Of a stretch of DNA of 64,000 nt, positions 23,163-35,286 are shown piece by piece. Source of the stretch: Parascedosporium putredinis (lineage: Eukaryota > Ascomycota > Sordariomycetes > Microascales > Microascaceae). The stretch is from assembly GCA_949357655.1 (NCBI GenBank), contig CASHTG010000017.1, positions 620,001 to 684,000 of the forward strand, given 5' to 3'. The position numbers and the translations under genes were made by a program. Below the pieces are notes generated by a model. The model did no database searches. It was not told the DNA's origin and saw nothing but the letters and a program-made list of their open reading frames with translations. Every line of letters starts with the position of its first letter. The stretch's first letter is position 1.

Positions 23163-24983
23163 ATGGTCTCCCTTTGCAGTTGCGTGGCGACTGAGCCTGC
23201 CTACTCCCTGAGAACCGGCGCCTACGCCGCCCTCGCAGCTCTTGTCGCCGCCTGCCAGACGGAGCTGCCCCGCGATGCCTTTCGTCAAGTCAGGAAAGCA
23301 TCCTTTGTCTCGCCATCTTCTAAAGGAGACCGCCCCGTCTTCCCCTGCCCCCTCAAAGAACATGAGGTCGTCGCCGCTCTCAAGGCCCTCGAGGGCTGTG
23401 TTGCGTCGACCATTGCCGACCTTCGCTTCGGCTCAAGTTCCCGCGCCATCACTGTTGACATGAGAAAGGTAGCCGGCTTCCTCATGTCTTCATACATCAC
23501 AACAGTAGACGGTTTCACAAAGGCCGACCCCAAAGTGTCGGAAAAGCTCATAGGTACGCCTACTTCGCCCCCTCCCTCCAGACGAGCATGAAGCTCGTTG
23601 AATCTCTACAAGGCTGAACTAACATCGTGAACAGATACGGACTACAACCAGGCCCAGTCCATCTTGTATCGGCGACTCTCCGCTAACCTATACCGTACCA
23701 AGAACCCACAAGAGTTCTACCACATCCACGGATCTCTGGAAGCTAGCCGTACTCTCAACATGATTGGGCTACCAGCCTTCAACCCCAGGCTCACTGACTA
23801 TCGCTCGTGCATAGACACCATAGAGCGCGCTGTACAAAAGTTCACCGTCGTCGAGCTAGAGGAAATGAACCAGCGAGAGAGGCAGGCTGGCGTGCTGGCG
23901 CTTCAGCTCGACCGATTCCTCCAGACACCGCACGGCCAGGCTATGGCCGGTCTCCCGCCCTTTACCGTCCGGGCCCTTGAGACGTCTACCCCTCCGATTC
24001 CTTTCACTCGCACGGCCCCGGATCCTTCCTCACCTCGACAGTGCCTCCGCGGGATTCGGGTGCTGGAGCTGTGTCGTGTGATAGCGGGCCCTACCATTGG
24101 CCGGTCTCTTGCGGCGCACGGTGCGGATGTTCTCAAGGTGACATCGCCGTCCCTCCCCGACGTCCCGTTCTTCCAGGTCGACGTGAACGCCGGAAAGCAC
24201 ACGACGGCACTTGACTTGCGCAACCCGCACGACCGCTCCATCTTTGAATCTCTGTTAGCGTCGGCAGACGTGCTTATCGACGGCTACCGCCCTGGCTCGC
24301 TTGAAAAGCTCGGGTACGGCGCCGCGAACCTAGCCGCGCTCGCCCGGCATCGTGGCAAGGGCTTCGTCTACGTTGCCGAGGATTGCTTTGGAGGCACGGG
24401 CGTCGCGGGCCCAGAGGCCGAGTGGGCGCACCGCCCCGGCTGGCAGCAGATTGCTGACTGCGTCACGGGCGTGGCATGGGAGCAAGGCCGTTTCATGGGC
24501 CTGGACGAACCCGTCGTCCCGCCTTTCCCCATGTCCGATTATGGAACGGGGTTCTTGGCTGCGCCGCAGCGTTGACGGGGCTCTACCGCCGTGCCACCGA
24601 AGGGGATCGTGGTCGTGCCGGACGAGCCTCGTTCAATACGACCTTTTCTCCTCTCCCTGGGATCACTCCCCCACAACGTGCAAGAAACCCTAGCTAAACA
24701 GCACAACTCTGCATTTTTCGACCTGCGGCACAGCGACTCCGTCGACGAGGTTGGCAAGCGCGCCCTCCAGAGCATCAAATCCCTCCACCCAGAGCTCTTC
24801 GACCCCGATTTGACGCAGAGCGCCTGGAGCGAAGGCTATGCCGCGGAGGTGAGGTGGCCCCGCGAAGCCCTGGAGATTGAGGGCGTGGCTGTTGGCTACC
24901 TGAGGGCTACACGGCCGAATGGGTTCGACGCACCAACCTGGGATGGATGGGAGGAGGATCGGGATATCTTGGCCGCGGGTTAG
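23163..24983 (+). CDS. CaiB/BaiF-family (family III) CoA-transferase
   Basis: By family it moves CoA between carboxylic acids, or racemises 2-methylacyl-CoA, through an acyl-aspartyl or enolate route. Exon 1 is 23163-23553, the intron 23554-23634 (branch GAACTAAC), exon 2 23635-24983. The C-terminal half has the family core: LRGIRVLELCRVIAGPTIGR, SLAAHGADVLKV, GKHTTALDLRNP, ADVLIDGYRPGSLEKLG and GWQQIADCVTG. PMSDYGTG carries an Asp that would align with the catalytic Asp of methylacyl-CoA racemases (from memory, not aligned). The first 250 residues are a longer N-terminal half as in other fungal members. Three frameshifts at GGGG 24548-24551, GGGG 24602-24605 and TTTT 24644-24647 are removed by one base each, giving exactly 580 residues. 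Substrate unknown; no pathway partner adjoins it. The first ATG in frame was chosen. Confidence 0.88.
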
Positions 24984-24992
24984 AAAGAAGGG

Positions 24993-25189
24993 GGTGGAGG
25001 GCTGGTTTCTTCATCTTTGGTTGGTCATATGCCGCCCCTTGTTCTCCCTTTCCCACCTTGGCACGGTGAGGCGCCGGAGGGGGAAGGCTCGGGTGGAGGG
25101 CTGGTTTCTTCATCTTTGGTTGGTCATATGCCGCCCCTTGTTCTCCCTTTCCCACCTTGGCACGGTGAGGCGCCGGAGGGGAAGGCTCG
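24993..25189. repeat. 99-bp tandem duplication downstream of the CoA-transferase
   Basis: Copy 1 is 24993-25091 and copy 2 is 25092-25189. By eye the copies match throughout except for one G in a homopolymer (GGGGG in copy 1, GGGG in copy 2 near the end of the unit). The array starts a few bases after the stop codon, so it probably lies in the 3' UTR. Confidence 0.92.
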
Positions 25190-25680
25190 AAGCATTACCA
25201 TGCAAGGCAAGCATGACCCAATGGCAACCCTGTATCTGATTTCGTGTACCCTGGCACTTTTTTTTGGAAGATCGATATAGTCCACATGCATCAAGATGCG
25301 TACATGTATTCATGGATGCATGTACGAGGCGGAAACCCAAGCAAACAGGTTTAAGCACGTCTCCAAGTAGCGGAGACGCGCCATTCAAATTGTGATTTGA
25401 ATTGACCTGCTTTAGAGGTTCAATAAAGAAGTTCGTAAGGGGACGTGGTAACAGATACATCAGTAGATACAAAAGCAGGCAATGTGGTTGAAAAGAAAGA
25501 AGAAAGAAGAAAAAGACGCGAGAGATGAAACAAGAAAAAAAGGGACAAGGATCAAATCCTCGTCAATTTTTTTCCAAATAAAAAGACTTTATACATGGTG
25601 ATATAACAATGCCTTTTCTTTTTCTATCCAACATCCGGAAATATAATTGAACAACCGCGAAACACCTTGCCGCCAACGAG
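25190..25680. other. 3' flanking region between convergent genes
   Basis: The 3' flanks of the CoA-transferase (+) and PDX1 (-). AT-rich with purine tracts (AAAGAAAGAAGAAAGAAG near 25490) and several ATGCAT/TACATG words. No gene seen. Confidence 0.7.
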
Positions 25681-27122
25681 CTAGTACCCATTTATGACTA
25701 GCCTGCCCGGGTCGTTTTCCAACATGATCTTTACCCTCTCGAGGAAAACAGTAGCCCGCTTCTCCTCCGCCTTGGGCACGGTAAGGCTGAAAATGTTAGT
25801 GCCAGTCGATAGACCGGGGGTGGTATATGTGGAGGCAGGACGAGCCTTCCGGTTCGAAGCCGGACCGGAAAGGATGTCGATGATATCAGCGGGCTTGGAA
25901 GCGGCCTTCGCCGCAGCGGGGCTGATGGGCATAACGACCGAGGTTGCAGGTTGGTAGGCGCCCCTCGTAGCTTTCGCGGGGGCGTTCTTGAGCCCGAGAA
26001 TATCATTGAATAACTCGGTAGAGGTGGGCTTGTGAGCAACAGGCGGCAGTTCGTCATTGGCTATATCAATGGCACGAGAGATGAAGCCGTTGAGGCCGAG
26101 GAAGCTGCCGACAGAGCCTTTTAATTTTTGCTGGGTCTCGATAACCTGACCCATGGATATGGAAACCGAAACTTCGGCCATCTGGGGAGCCTTGGGGGCC
26201 TCAGCGGCTGGCTTCTCGGCCTTGGGGGCCTCCTTCTTGGGCGCAACCTTGATGTTGCTAAGATCGAGGTGGGAGAGCTTGTCAAACATGCTCGAGAGCT
26301 GAGCCGGGGTTTCGGCTTTGATAGCACCGAGGTAGGCCAGAACGTCTCCCTTTAGTAGGCGACCGCCAGGCCCAGTGGGGGTGATCTGGCTGACAACCGA
26401 TTCCTCGATACCGTGCTGCTTGATGAGGGCATGTACGGAGGGGTATAGGGGTATTTTTGCTCGTGCACCTTGCCGCTCGTCGCCCTCGGTGTTGTCTTTT
26501 CCCCACTTTTCTCCCCGTCGCGGACTGGCTCTCCTGCTTCTCTGCCTTGTTGTCCTGCTGGGTCTTGCTTTGTTCTGGAGCGGCGGCCTTTGCGTCGGCG
26601 GGGATTTCGAGGGCTGAAATATCGTCGCCGGATTCGGCCATGACTGCGATCCGAGTTCCGACCTGTACTGATTTGCTTCCGTCACCTTGCATAATCTTCA
26701 TCAGGATCCCGTCGTCTTGGGCCTCTACATCCATCGTCGCTTTGTCGGTCTCGATCTCGAGGAGGACGTCTCCGGCGCTGTAGGAATCGCCCTCCTTCAC
26801 CTTCCACGTCGCGATATTGCCTTCCGTCATTGTAGGGAGAGGGCGGGCATGGTGAAGTTTGACGCAGCGAGACATCTCGAAGAGGTTTGGTAGCCTAAAT
26901 TGTGCGCAACAGATTTCGAACTCCGTTAGAAAGCTGCGATTGCATTCCCCAATCCCCCTTCAAGCCGTCGTCCCCTAAAAAAAATTGCCTTCCGCTAGGG
27001 GAAGGGGAGGTTCCGAGCTCCGAACCGGAGGATAAGTACTCACCTCGAAATGTCGCCTCAGAGGCCACCCTGGACCGTACCACCCTTGCCGAAAGACGGC
27101 AAACCGACGCGAGTGAGGCCAT
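25681..27122 (-). CDS. PDX1: pyruvate dehydrogenase complex protein X (E3-binding protein)
   Basis: A mitochondrial matrix protein that anchors dihydrolipoamide dehydrogenase (E3) to the E2 core of the pyruvate dehydrogenase complex. Exon 1 (27122-27044) encodes a presequence, MASLASVCRLSARVVRSR. The intron is 27043-26895 and exon 2 is 26894-25681. Residues near 40-120 form a lipoyl domain with TMPALSPTMTEGN and the lipoylation site ETDKATMD. A peripheral-subunit-binding domain follows (YPSVHALIKQHGIEES, then TGPGGRLLKGDVLAYLG). The catalytic acyltransferase domain with its HxxxDG motif is absent, which separates PDX1 from E2. The protein ends ENDPGRLVINGY. Three frameshifts at GGG 26835-26837, CCCC 26513-26516 and GGGG 26448-26451 (plus-strand bases) are removed by one base each, giving exactly 431 residues, normal for fungal PDX1. 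Confidence 0.9.
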
Positions 27123-27760
27123 CGTGTAGGAGCGGTTGTCGTATTATGCTTGCCAATCGATGAACTCGGGAGCGTGTGGGGAGGGAATTGGGTGGATGGG
27201 TATTATGTTGGCTGGGAACGAGAAGCTATCGAAGCTTGACGAAAATGTCGCTTTTGCTTTGTCACTTTTTTTTGGGGCCTGGGTACCACGTTCTGAACTA
27301 AGGATAATAAAGTTGTTGGGAAAGCAGAGAAAAACCGGCCGGAAAAGTCCGGTCAATGGGTCCAAGGTTCCACACCAGAAAATAGCTGGCCCGTGCACGA
27401 TAGGTCCGCGTTCGGTGGCCTTGTCCATTGAGGAAGAGGAAGCCACGACTGCTGGCCACTTTTCGACCAATAGCCAGCTCGATATTATCTCGAAAGACCC
27501 TTCAAGGTGGAACCACCTTTAGATAATTTTTCCCAGGGCCTTGTGCGCGCACGATCAACAGCTCCCAAGGCTGAGGAAAGTAGAGGGAGACCGCAACCAA
27601 GCCCTTCACTCCCGACCCACACTGCTTCCAACGCGACAATCAGCTTGTGGGCAAAGCCAATCGACAACACACCTCTCCCTCCCCTTGCCACTCCCATCCT
27701 CGAACGCGCACCTTTCCAGCTTCGAAACCGACCGCCCCTCCGGCGCCCTCCAAATTCGCC
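27123..27760. promoter_or_regulatory. divergent promoter region of PDX1 and the TMEM223-like gene
   Basis: 638 bases separate the two start codons of genes transcribed away from each other. It must contain both 5' leaders and promoters. I see no strong TATA box. Confidence 0.6.
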
Positions 27761-28723
27761 ATGTCCGCCTTCACCAAGGGACCCGCGCGGAACGTCTTCG
27801 TCTGCGTCTCTAGAGCGCATCTTCCTCGACCGGCGACTCGAGATTTCCTCTCGTCGCGGACCTTCCGATCCTCCGCGTTCAGGCGAGCTGCCGCCCCTCC
27901 GCGGCGCACCACACCCGTTCAATCCGCGGCAAAGACACCCGCCAAGAACACGAACCCATCAACCTACGCCTTCGTCAAGCAATTGGCCCAGAAAGGCACG
28001 CCGACGGTACTCTACGAAGCCCCTCCCATGGCTGGATGAGGCTAGGGTCGTGGATGACGGCCATCTTCTGCTTTAGCTATGCCGGCTACAACATCACGAT
28101 ATACACGAGCCCCCGAGGGCCTGAACTGGTGGGTGGGCAAGTCGTACTCCATCATCGCCATCGCCATGGCGTGCATGGGCACATATTGGCTGCTCAAGTC
28201 CAAGAACATCATCAAAACTATTCGCGCCCTGCCCACTGCTATTCAGCCCCTCACCGCTGGCAGCGCGGGGCCTCGCACGGCCATCCCCCCTCACCCTTGA
28301 GGTTACGGTCAAGCGCATGCTCCCTCTCCCTCTCCTGAAGCCTAGGGTCATGATCTTGCCCCATACCGACGCCAGCATGGTTGCGCGCATCGTTGCCCCC
28401 GCCGAGTATCTCACTCCCATTGACCGCATCGAGAAGAAGCGGGCGGAGGAGCGCGAGCGCGAGGAGAAGAGGAAATATGAACTCTCGCATCTCTGGTCGG
28501 CGCCTTTTAGGCACCTTGCGAGGGGACAATGACGGCATGGTCGGGCTTGAAGCAGTCGCTTACTGGCTCTGGCTTTGCCACGGTCAAGATCAATGGTGAG
28601 GAGTTCCGGTTGGACATCTCGAATGCTTGGATGCTCGACGAAGGCAAGGCCTTGGAGCGTCTCGTAAGGGTCGTGGGGATCAACCACGAGAAAGAATCAA
28701 AGTGGGCGAGGCTATACAGGTAG
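27761..28723 (+). CDS. TMEM223/Mrx15-like mitochondrial inner-membrane protein
   Basis: In yeast Mrx15 is a mitoribosome-associated inner-membrane protein; human TMEM223 is its relative. The call rests on layout and motif recall, not on an alignment. The N-terminus is an Arg/Ser-rich presequence (MSAFTKGPARNVFVCVSRAH). TVLYEAPS then leads to a first membrane segment (SWMTAIFCFSYAGYNITIY). A second follows: NWWVGKSYSIIAIAMACMG. After a basic turn (LKSKNIIKTIRALPT) comes a soluble domain: LTLEVTVKRMLPL, RIEKKRAEEREREEKRKYE, and FATVKINGEEFRLDIS near the end. Four frameshifts lie at C4 28020-28023, C5 28110-28114, C6 28285-28290 and G4 28522-28525. Reading through them gives about 321 residues. 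An unrelated mitochondrial two-pass protein remains possible. Confidence 0.68.
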
Positions 28724-29399
28724 CTAGCTATAACTAGATGGTGTGCTGGAATGGTCACATGTTGGTGAGCAATTGTAAGAAGAAAGCTGCTGTCTGTAAC
28801 ATAGCAAAGCGCGGGTTGTACAATAGATAGACAAAGCCCTGCATTCATTTTTTTCCTAGTCTCGCCTTTCCACCTCTTGAATCGCCCGGAAACAGAAACC
28901 GGTGCTATGCCTGTCCGATTCGTAGAAGAGGCCAAGAAACCTCATCGCCCTAGCTACTATTCATCTTAGGTTTTGCATGTAGGCTATTAGACCTTTTCTT
29001 CGGTGCTAGCGAAAGGAAGCCCGCCACTCCTAACTCCACACCCTCCACCTTGTTAAACCCGCGATTCGATCGGCTGAGGTCGGTAATTGGCAAAGCCTAA
29101 GTCACACAATACTGCACGCGTAGCTTAGCTAGACTCCGCAAGCGTGTTGTCTATGAGGGAAAGACACTTCAATCTACCATCTAGAGAGCTGGCAGTCACG
29201 GCACGCAACTTTTTGACAAAGAGACAGTGATGGGTGTGTCTCAATTTTATTTACACGAGGCCACGAAGCCTAGGGTTAATTATGTACGTGAATCAAAGCA
29301 TATGGCCTTTTCCCTCTCTCAGGTATATAGATCAGTCAAAGACCTTCTACCAAGTTCATAATATCGGCCGCATGGTGGATCCATAGATGTGTCGAGAAT
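28724..29399. other. convergent intergenic region
   Basis: The 3' flanks of the TMEM223-like gene (+) and pectin lyase (-). No gene or repeat seen. Confidence 0.7.
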
Positions 29400-30747
29400 T
29401 TATTTTCCGACGCCAGCGATGGCCTTTACGTTGGCGGGAACATTAGCAACGGCCCAGTGAGACCACATGATGTTGCTCTTGTATGCTCCGAGCTTGCTAA
29501 GGGCATTCTGGCTGACAATGCTGTTAACGGCACCGGAGCCGGAGAGCCTGTTCCACTCGGGAATGTACCCAAGCGGGCTGGCGGCGTTGGAGGCGTCGGC
29601 GACGGTCTGAATGAAATAGACCTGGCCGCCCTTGTTGAAGCTGTCGGCGGTGATGGGGTCTTGACGTTCTCGAAGTAGTTTCCCTCAATGAGCATCCAAG
29701 TGTTGGTGTCGACGTCAAAGGCGTGGCCGTCAACGTTTTGGAAATAGTTGTTGACGGCGTGGACGACGATCTGAGAGGAGGTGTAGTCGGTGCCAATGTG
29801 AGGAGCGCGGCCGGAGACGTCGTGAATCCAGTTACCAGCAATCGTATAGTAGTCCTTGAGGCCGATGAGGAGCATGGTCCAGTAGTGCTTGCCGTTGCAT
29901 CCGGCGGACCATGACGTCTTGCCGTCAAACTCGTTGTCAGAAATGGTGACCCTACCGCCAGTACCCCAGCCGGAGACGATCATCTGGCGACCGATCAAGG
30001 AGAACTTGTTGTTATCGATCCAGACGTTGTCCGAGCCGTCGAGGGTGATGGCATCACCACCCCAGACGAATTGAGGGTTGAGCTCCTGTTTCCACAATCA
30101 GTCTTCACATTCCTTCTGAACAAATTTTCGCAGTCACCTCCTCGGGAGAAGGAAACTGCTTCCTCAGAGTCTAGAGAGAGAAGCTTACAGTGATATGAAT
30201 GTTCTGAATAATGACATTGCTGACGCCACCGTTCAACCTGAGGCCCTTGCCTCGAATAACACCCTTGGTGCCAACACCAACGATGGACTTGTTGCTGGCA
30301 ACCTTGAGAGGGGTCCTCGGAGCATTCCAGTAGGTGCAGCTCTGCCAAGTGCCGCTATCACAGGTGCTCTGGATCCAGAGCTGACCCGCGGAGCTACCGC
30401 CAGGGCACTTGGTAGTGCGGTTGTCGCTGCAGCAGTTGGTGGTCGTGCTGCCCTCTGTCTGGAGGAAGTCAAAGGTCCGGTCAAGCATGATAACACGGGG
30501 TGCTATCGCTAAGCATGGAAACGAGCCTTGCAATGACCATCTCTGTCAGTATCCATCTTGACTCTCGCAAGTTAGGCGCATTACGCCCTGAAGGGAAAAC
30601 TTACTGTGCGTTGGTGGTAGGGTAGCTGGGAGTGGCGCTGCCGCCGCCAGTGACGGTGTTGGCAAACCCAAAAGGAACACCCTTGTGCTGGGCGTAGGCG
30701 GCGGGGGCCGCCGCCACAATGGCGGAGATGAGAGCAAAGACCTTCAT
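29400..30747 (-). CDS. secreted pectin lyase (polysaccharide lyase family 1)
   Basis: Cuts methyl-esterified homogalacturonan by beta-elimination outside the cell. Exon 1 (30747-30605) starts MKVFALISAIVAAAPAAYAQ, a signal peptide probably cut after the Ala-rich stretch, then GVPFGFANTVTGGGSATP. Exon 2 (about 30540-30189) has RTFDFLQTEGSTTTNCC and SNKSIVGVGTKGVIRGKGL. Exon 3 (30085-29400) has FVWGGDAITLDGSDNVWID, SLIGRQMIVSGW, HDVSGRAPHIGTDY and NNYFQNVDGHAFDVD. The Asp of WGGDAIT, the Arg of IGRQ and the Arg of SGRAP match the catalytic and supporting residues of fungal pectin lyases. One clear frameshift at GGGG 29655-29658 hides the C-terminus, which then reads to AIAGVGK and a stop at 29400. 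The exon 1/2 junction is uncertain: acceptor after 30541, or another with an indel. About 393 residues. Confidence 0.92.
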
Positions 30748-30860
30748 CACGAGATCTGCCTGGGGGTGCGGACTAGGTAGAGAGTGACTGCTTTTGGTTC
30801 GAGACAGCGAGATCTGCAAAACAAAAGAAAGAAGCTGAAAAAGGCGTGGGAAGTGATACC

Positions 30861-30873
30861 GATATATATAATT
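30861..30873 (-). promoter_or_regulatory. possible TATA box of the pectin lyase gene
   Basis: On the minus strand AATTATATATATC lies about 115 bases before the start codon at 30747. Placement is suitable for a core promoter; there is no other evidence. Confidence 0.4.
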
Positions 30874-33800
30874 TCTTTTCATCCCTTCCCCACAACATGA
30901 CGGCGCACGATGCTGGTGATAATTGTCAAGCCCGGGCTCGAAGAAGACGGATCGTCCGCACATACAAATCGGGAAAGTCGGCCGATTGCATCGGCCCCAC
31001 TCTCCATGTTCCATCATAATGCGACCCTTGCTCGACCCTCCGCCCATATTCTCCCATCAATGGTAGCTCCCCTTTCAGCTCGAAAGCTGGGTTACACTCA
31101 AGCCTTCCTGACGGGAGCATGGCTACAAGCAGAAAAGCATGAAGGAAAAACAAGCCCCCAGTGCTGTATCCGTATCCGCTTGGGACTGCCAGCGCATTCG
31201 AGGCGCCTACACCCCGGAAGCATCGCCAAGCGTCGGGATCGTGACTGAGGGGCTATTGAAGAACGGAGATCACTCGGCAAGCAGACGCAAGTAATAGGCT
31301 ACTGGGGCTCTCCTCCGAAAAGAAGAAAACTCCCCAGCGCAATGAGTTGTGCTATACGAGCCAGCGCGGTGAACACCGAGCTATTTCCTCACATCCACGA
31401 AGCTGGTTCTTCGGTTATTCCAAGGCTCATACCACCGCCCAGCAAGGCGCCCTATGGCCTCCTTCTCAAAGCCCCCTTTCATATTCAAACAAAATAACTT
31501 GTTCATGCGGAGCACGAGCCAGAAAGAGATGCGGACATTCGACGATTCCAGACCCACGGTTCGTCCAGATTTTGATTGAAGGGTCGTTGGTCACCCGCTT
31601 GTGGAGTCCAGGGTCACAGCTCCAAACGCGCCAATGACGGGAACACTCCATCCCAGATCCATGGTCGAAATTCGGCTGACGCCTGTCGCCGCTGATGCCC
31701 ACCATGCCCGCCATTTTGACAGGCGTTGGTGTGCCACTCACGAGCTTGATTCTCGAGAATTGGCTCTCCCCTCCACGAGCAAAAGCCACCAGCCGAAGTG
31801 AGGGAGCATTCTAAACCCTGTTCGCGCGAGGCAACTTCAGACGAAGACTGCGAGCGGGCCTGAATCTAAAATAGGGAATACGAGACTCCAACCCCACCCT
31901 CCGCCCTCTCCCTAGGACCTGACAGCTTTTGTGAACGCAAAACACCGATGATCTCGGACGAGGTTGATGTTTTAAGCGTCTTGCAGCGGGAAATATGCAC
32001 GAAATGTGAAGACTGTTGAGGGATCTTAATTCCCCGCCCCGGCATGGTACTGTCCTTGACCCGCCGCCATCCTAGAACGGGCTTAATCGCCGTTCTTGAG
32101 GCTCAGGTCTCCCATATAGATGCAAAAGCCTTGCATTGGGCTGGTGGCCGACTCCTAAGCGGGGAGATGCAGGATTGCTCGAATTCTCTAGTGCGCCTAA
32201 TCCATCAACACGTCTAGCCTCTATGGCAAGCTCAAACTTCACAATGTTTGGCTGGCCTGGGTCTTCTAGCCGTCCTTGATTCCCAACAAGAGAATCCAAG
32301 TTCCCGTCGCTACATAAAGGAGGCGTTGATACCGTTACTATCTTGTGAAGAGAACTTTCTTTGGGTTTCTAACGCACGGGAAATATGTGCTAACAGCCTA
32401 ACTAGAAGCCAGTCTCCATGGGCCCGAAGCAACGTAGGGACTTTTACGACGCTCGAGGATCAACAAGTCCATGGAACGCTGTTGCACGGTTTAGGTCGGA
32501 GCTTCACTCCCACACTAGGAGCTGGGAGGCCCTGAAGTCCTAACCTCACTCTTGTTTTGGGCTGAAGAGACCGCTACGGGTTCACTTGCCTTCTACATGT
32601 TCGCCCATCAGGACCCAACTGTTCAAACAAACTCTTCTCTTTTGTTGTCGCTCCGCCAAGGAGGTTTTTGAAGTGGGCCATCGATTGTCTTTATACGCCG
32701 TGTTGCCGGAATCAAAAGGCAGGTATGTTGTCACCTATAAGGAGTTGCCTGGCTGTGGAGCGCGATGAAAGCAACCCTCTGAGGAACTCTTGGGGTAGGC
32801 ATGCTAGCCTTCGGGCTTGGGCGCGCAAGCCATGCCCCTCTAGTGTCGTTGACACCTACCCATCTCCCGTCCCATCTAATGGGACTATACTAGACGTAAC
32901 TAACCTCGCCCGCGACTGCAAAGAGCAGCAAGGCTTCCTCGACGAGTTTATGCAGAAGTCAACCCTCTTTTCTCGAACACACCCCTGTGCAACTGGAAAT
33001 GTACTCTTCCGCCATTAGTGACCATCCGTCTTCTGGACCATACCCAAACTTCGGGGAATCACCGCTAGACGCTACTCACGAGAGATGTAGAGTATCTGGT
33101 CCTAAAGCATACAACCTCGGCGAATATTTTAGGACAACGCGGCCCCAGAGCCCCAAAAGACGTTTATTTCGCGAGCGGAGACACAACACAGGGGGCTTCT
33201 ATAGGCCAAGACCACTAGATTGGTCCTCTCATCGGCTTTCGGCAACGAGGCTGTCAAGGACAAAGCCAACAATCAGCTGTGGTAGCGTAAATGGCCGAAA
33301 TGAATCCCTAACACCCACCGGACATCGTTCGCACAGGCTATCTGTTTCAATACTTGTCGTTCGCTGAAGGGGTTGTCATCGCCTTTCTCGTGTCTATCCG
33401 CACCCGACCTAGCCATGCAGGTTGGAAGACTTGACAACCGGAGGAAGTTTACCTTTGGTTGGCAGCAAATTCCGTACCTCTAGGGGCCCCAACCCTTCCA
33501 TGGCCGTATAGCTGAGATTACGGTGCATTGCTACGGATCACAAAGGCTGTAGATACAAGGGTTTGGTTGACTCGCCTATCACTCAGACCTGAGAGCCCCA
33601 TTAGAGAGCTTTGAAGATAGTTGTCGTAGGGTTGACCCAGGCCACCTGCTCTGGGTGGTGATGACGGTCTTTTGGATATACCATTATCACTAGCTGGGTT
33701 CGCATCACCCCAGCCGCTTGAGTCAGTGTATGGTAGAATTAGGTCTCTCTGCCCATCAAGGCTCGCTATCGATGGAAGTCCACTTCCTCAATATCCCGTT

Positions 33801-34302
33801 TGAAAAGCGATGATTAGCATCTAATCCAAGTCGGCCGCATGCTCGAGATTTCCTGGTGAAAATATCTCGAGCTGGACAGGAGGTGCTAAGAAGCAGACTG
33901 CGTGTTTTACCGGGTTGAGAATGCGCCGGGAAAAAGGCCGATCAGGACATCACCATCACGCGGCATTGAATTCCTTGCCCATTTTATCCAGGCCACGATC
34001 CCGGATACCTCAAACACCAAAGGCAGCAGCTCTCTTCGTCCCTAGCCCAGGCTAGATGAACAAGAAACACTCCCAACCAGGTAGGACCCACGGCTTGGTA
34101 GCTACGTCTATCGGCCGTTGGCCCCGAATATTCGCCATGTTCTTGGAATTGCGATCGTTGCTAGCCTCGGGTCCATCTTTTGTTGACCGTAAGGCTGCAC
34201 TTTCATGCCGAACTGAACTGTGTTGTTGTTGCTGAAGCCAAAGGGAACCTGCTGGTCGAATATCCTTGGCCGATTATAAGCACTATCTCTTTCACGTCTA
34301 CT

Positions 34303-34352
34303 CACGCATACGCACACACATACACATACACACACACGGACACATACACACC
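34303..34352. repeat. imperfect CA microsatellite
   Basis: ACACACATACACATACACACACACGG-type alternating sequence of about 50 bases in the large gene-free region. Confidence 0.85.
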
Positions 34353-35256
34353 AGTGCTTTACCTCGAATTCAGGTTCGTCAGGAACTTGAAATTTAGCAA
34401 AGGCTAAGACCATGTTGCACGGGACGTCCGCCACAAGCTTTGAGCGCTGGGCGACTAGCCATCCAGGGCTTTTCTGAGCCACCCTCCACAACCGGCCCCT
34501 CGGCGCTGGAACAAGATTTCAGGAAACTGGTATCCTCTACAGTTCCACAAGGTTGAACAGGGCCGCCTAGCGTCCATGTTCGATCGTGACCATTGATGCG
34601 TTGTTCGAACGCCTTGGAGGCTTGTTGGCAGGATGTTAATGTTATGCGTCTCTAGCTTTGTTTCAATTACGTGAATGATGAACAAGAAAAAGGACCCCAC
34701 ATCGATATGACAGCCGAGACTATGTTACGATGACCACTCCTCTTCTGCCCAGCTTGGTTGGTATTTTCTTTTCGGTGGTGTCATGCCCCTCATTTCTGCC
34801 TCCTCAAGGCCACTTTCCATCCAAGGAAATGACGAGGGCCACGCAGGGGATCGTTTGCTTCTCGCGTCCGATACCGCGATTGTGGAGCTGTGAGGTACTC
34901 GTGAAGGAGTGCCGTTTGAACGTCATTTGAACATTGGATGGAAAGGGAGGTTGCTAATAAGTGGGGAGCTTGGACTAAAACCGCCAGATCAAGGCTTTCA
35001 AGCCATCAGGGCGGGCAGACCAAGGCTCGCAAATCAAATTCTACTCGAAATTTTTTTTTTGCGCAACACCTGACCAAGTCCACCATTCGATAGACTGTTG
35101 TGTGTGTGGACATGGGTCGTGTGGGGAGAGGAGGGTGGCCTTGTCTTTGTGACCTTGGACAGGGATGTGCGTGCCTCGAAGCTTGCGAGCGAACCACAAC
35201 TGCATGCAACCAAACACCTCGACAGACCCCGGATTCGGAGCCTCACTGGGGGCTGA

Positions 35257-35286
35257 GGGGCTTGAGGCGAGGGGCTTGAGGCGAGG
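35257..35286. repeat. two-copy 14-bp direct repeat
   Basis: GGGGCTTGAGGCGA occurs twice in a row, followed by two bases of a third copy. Confidence 0.8.
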
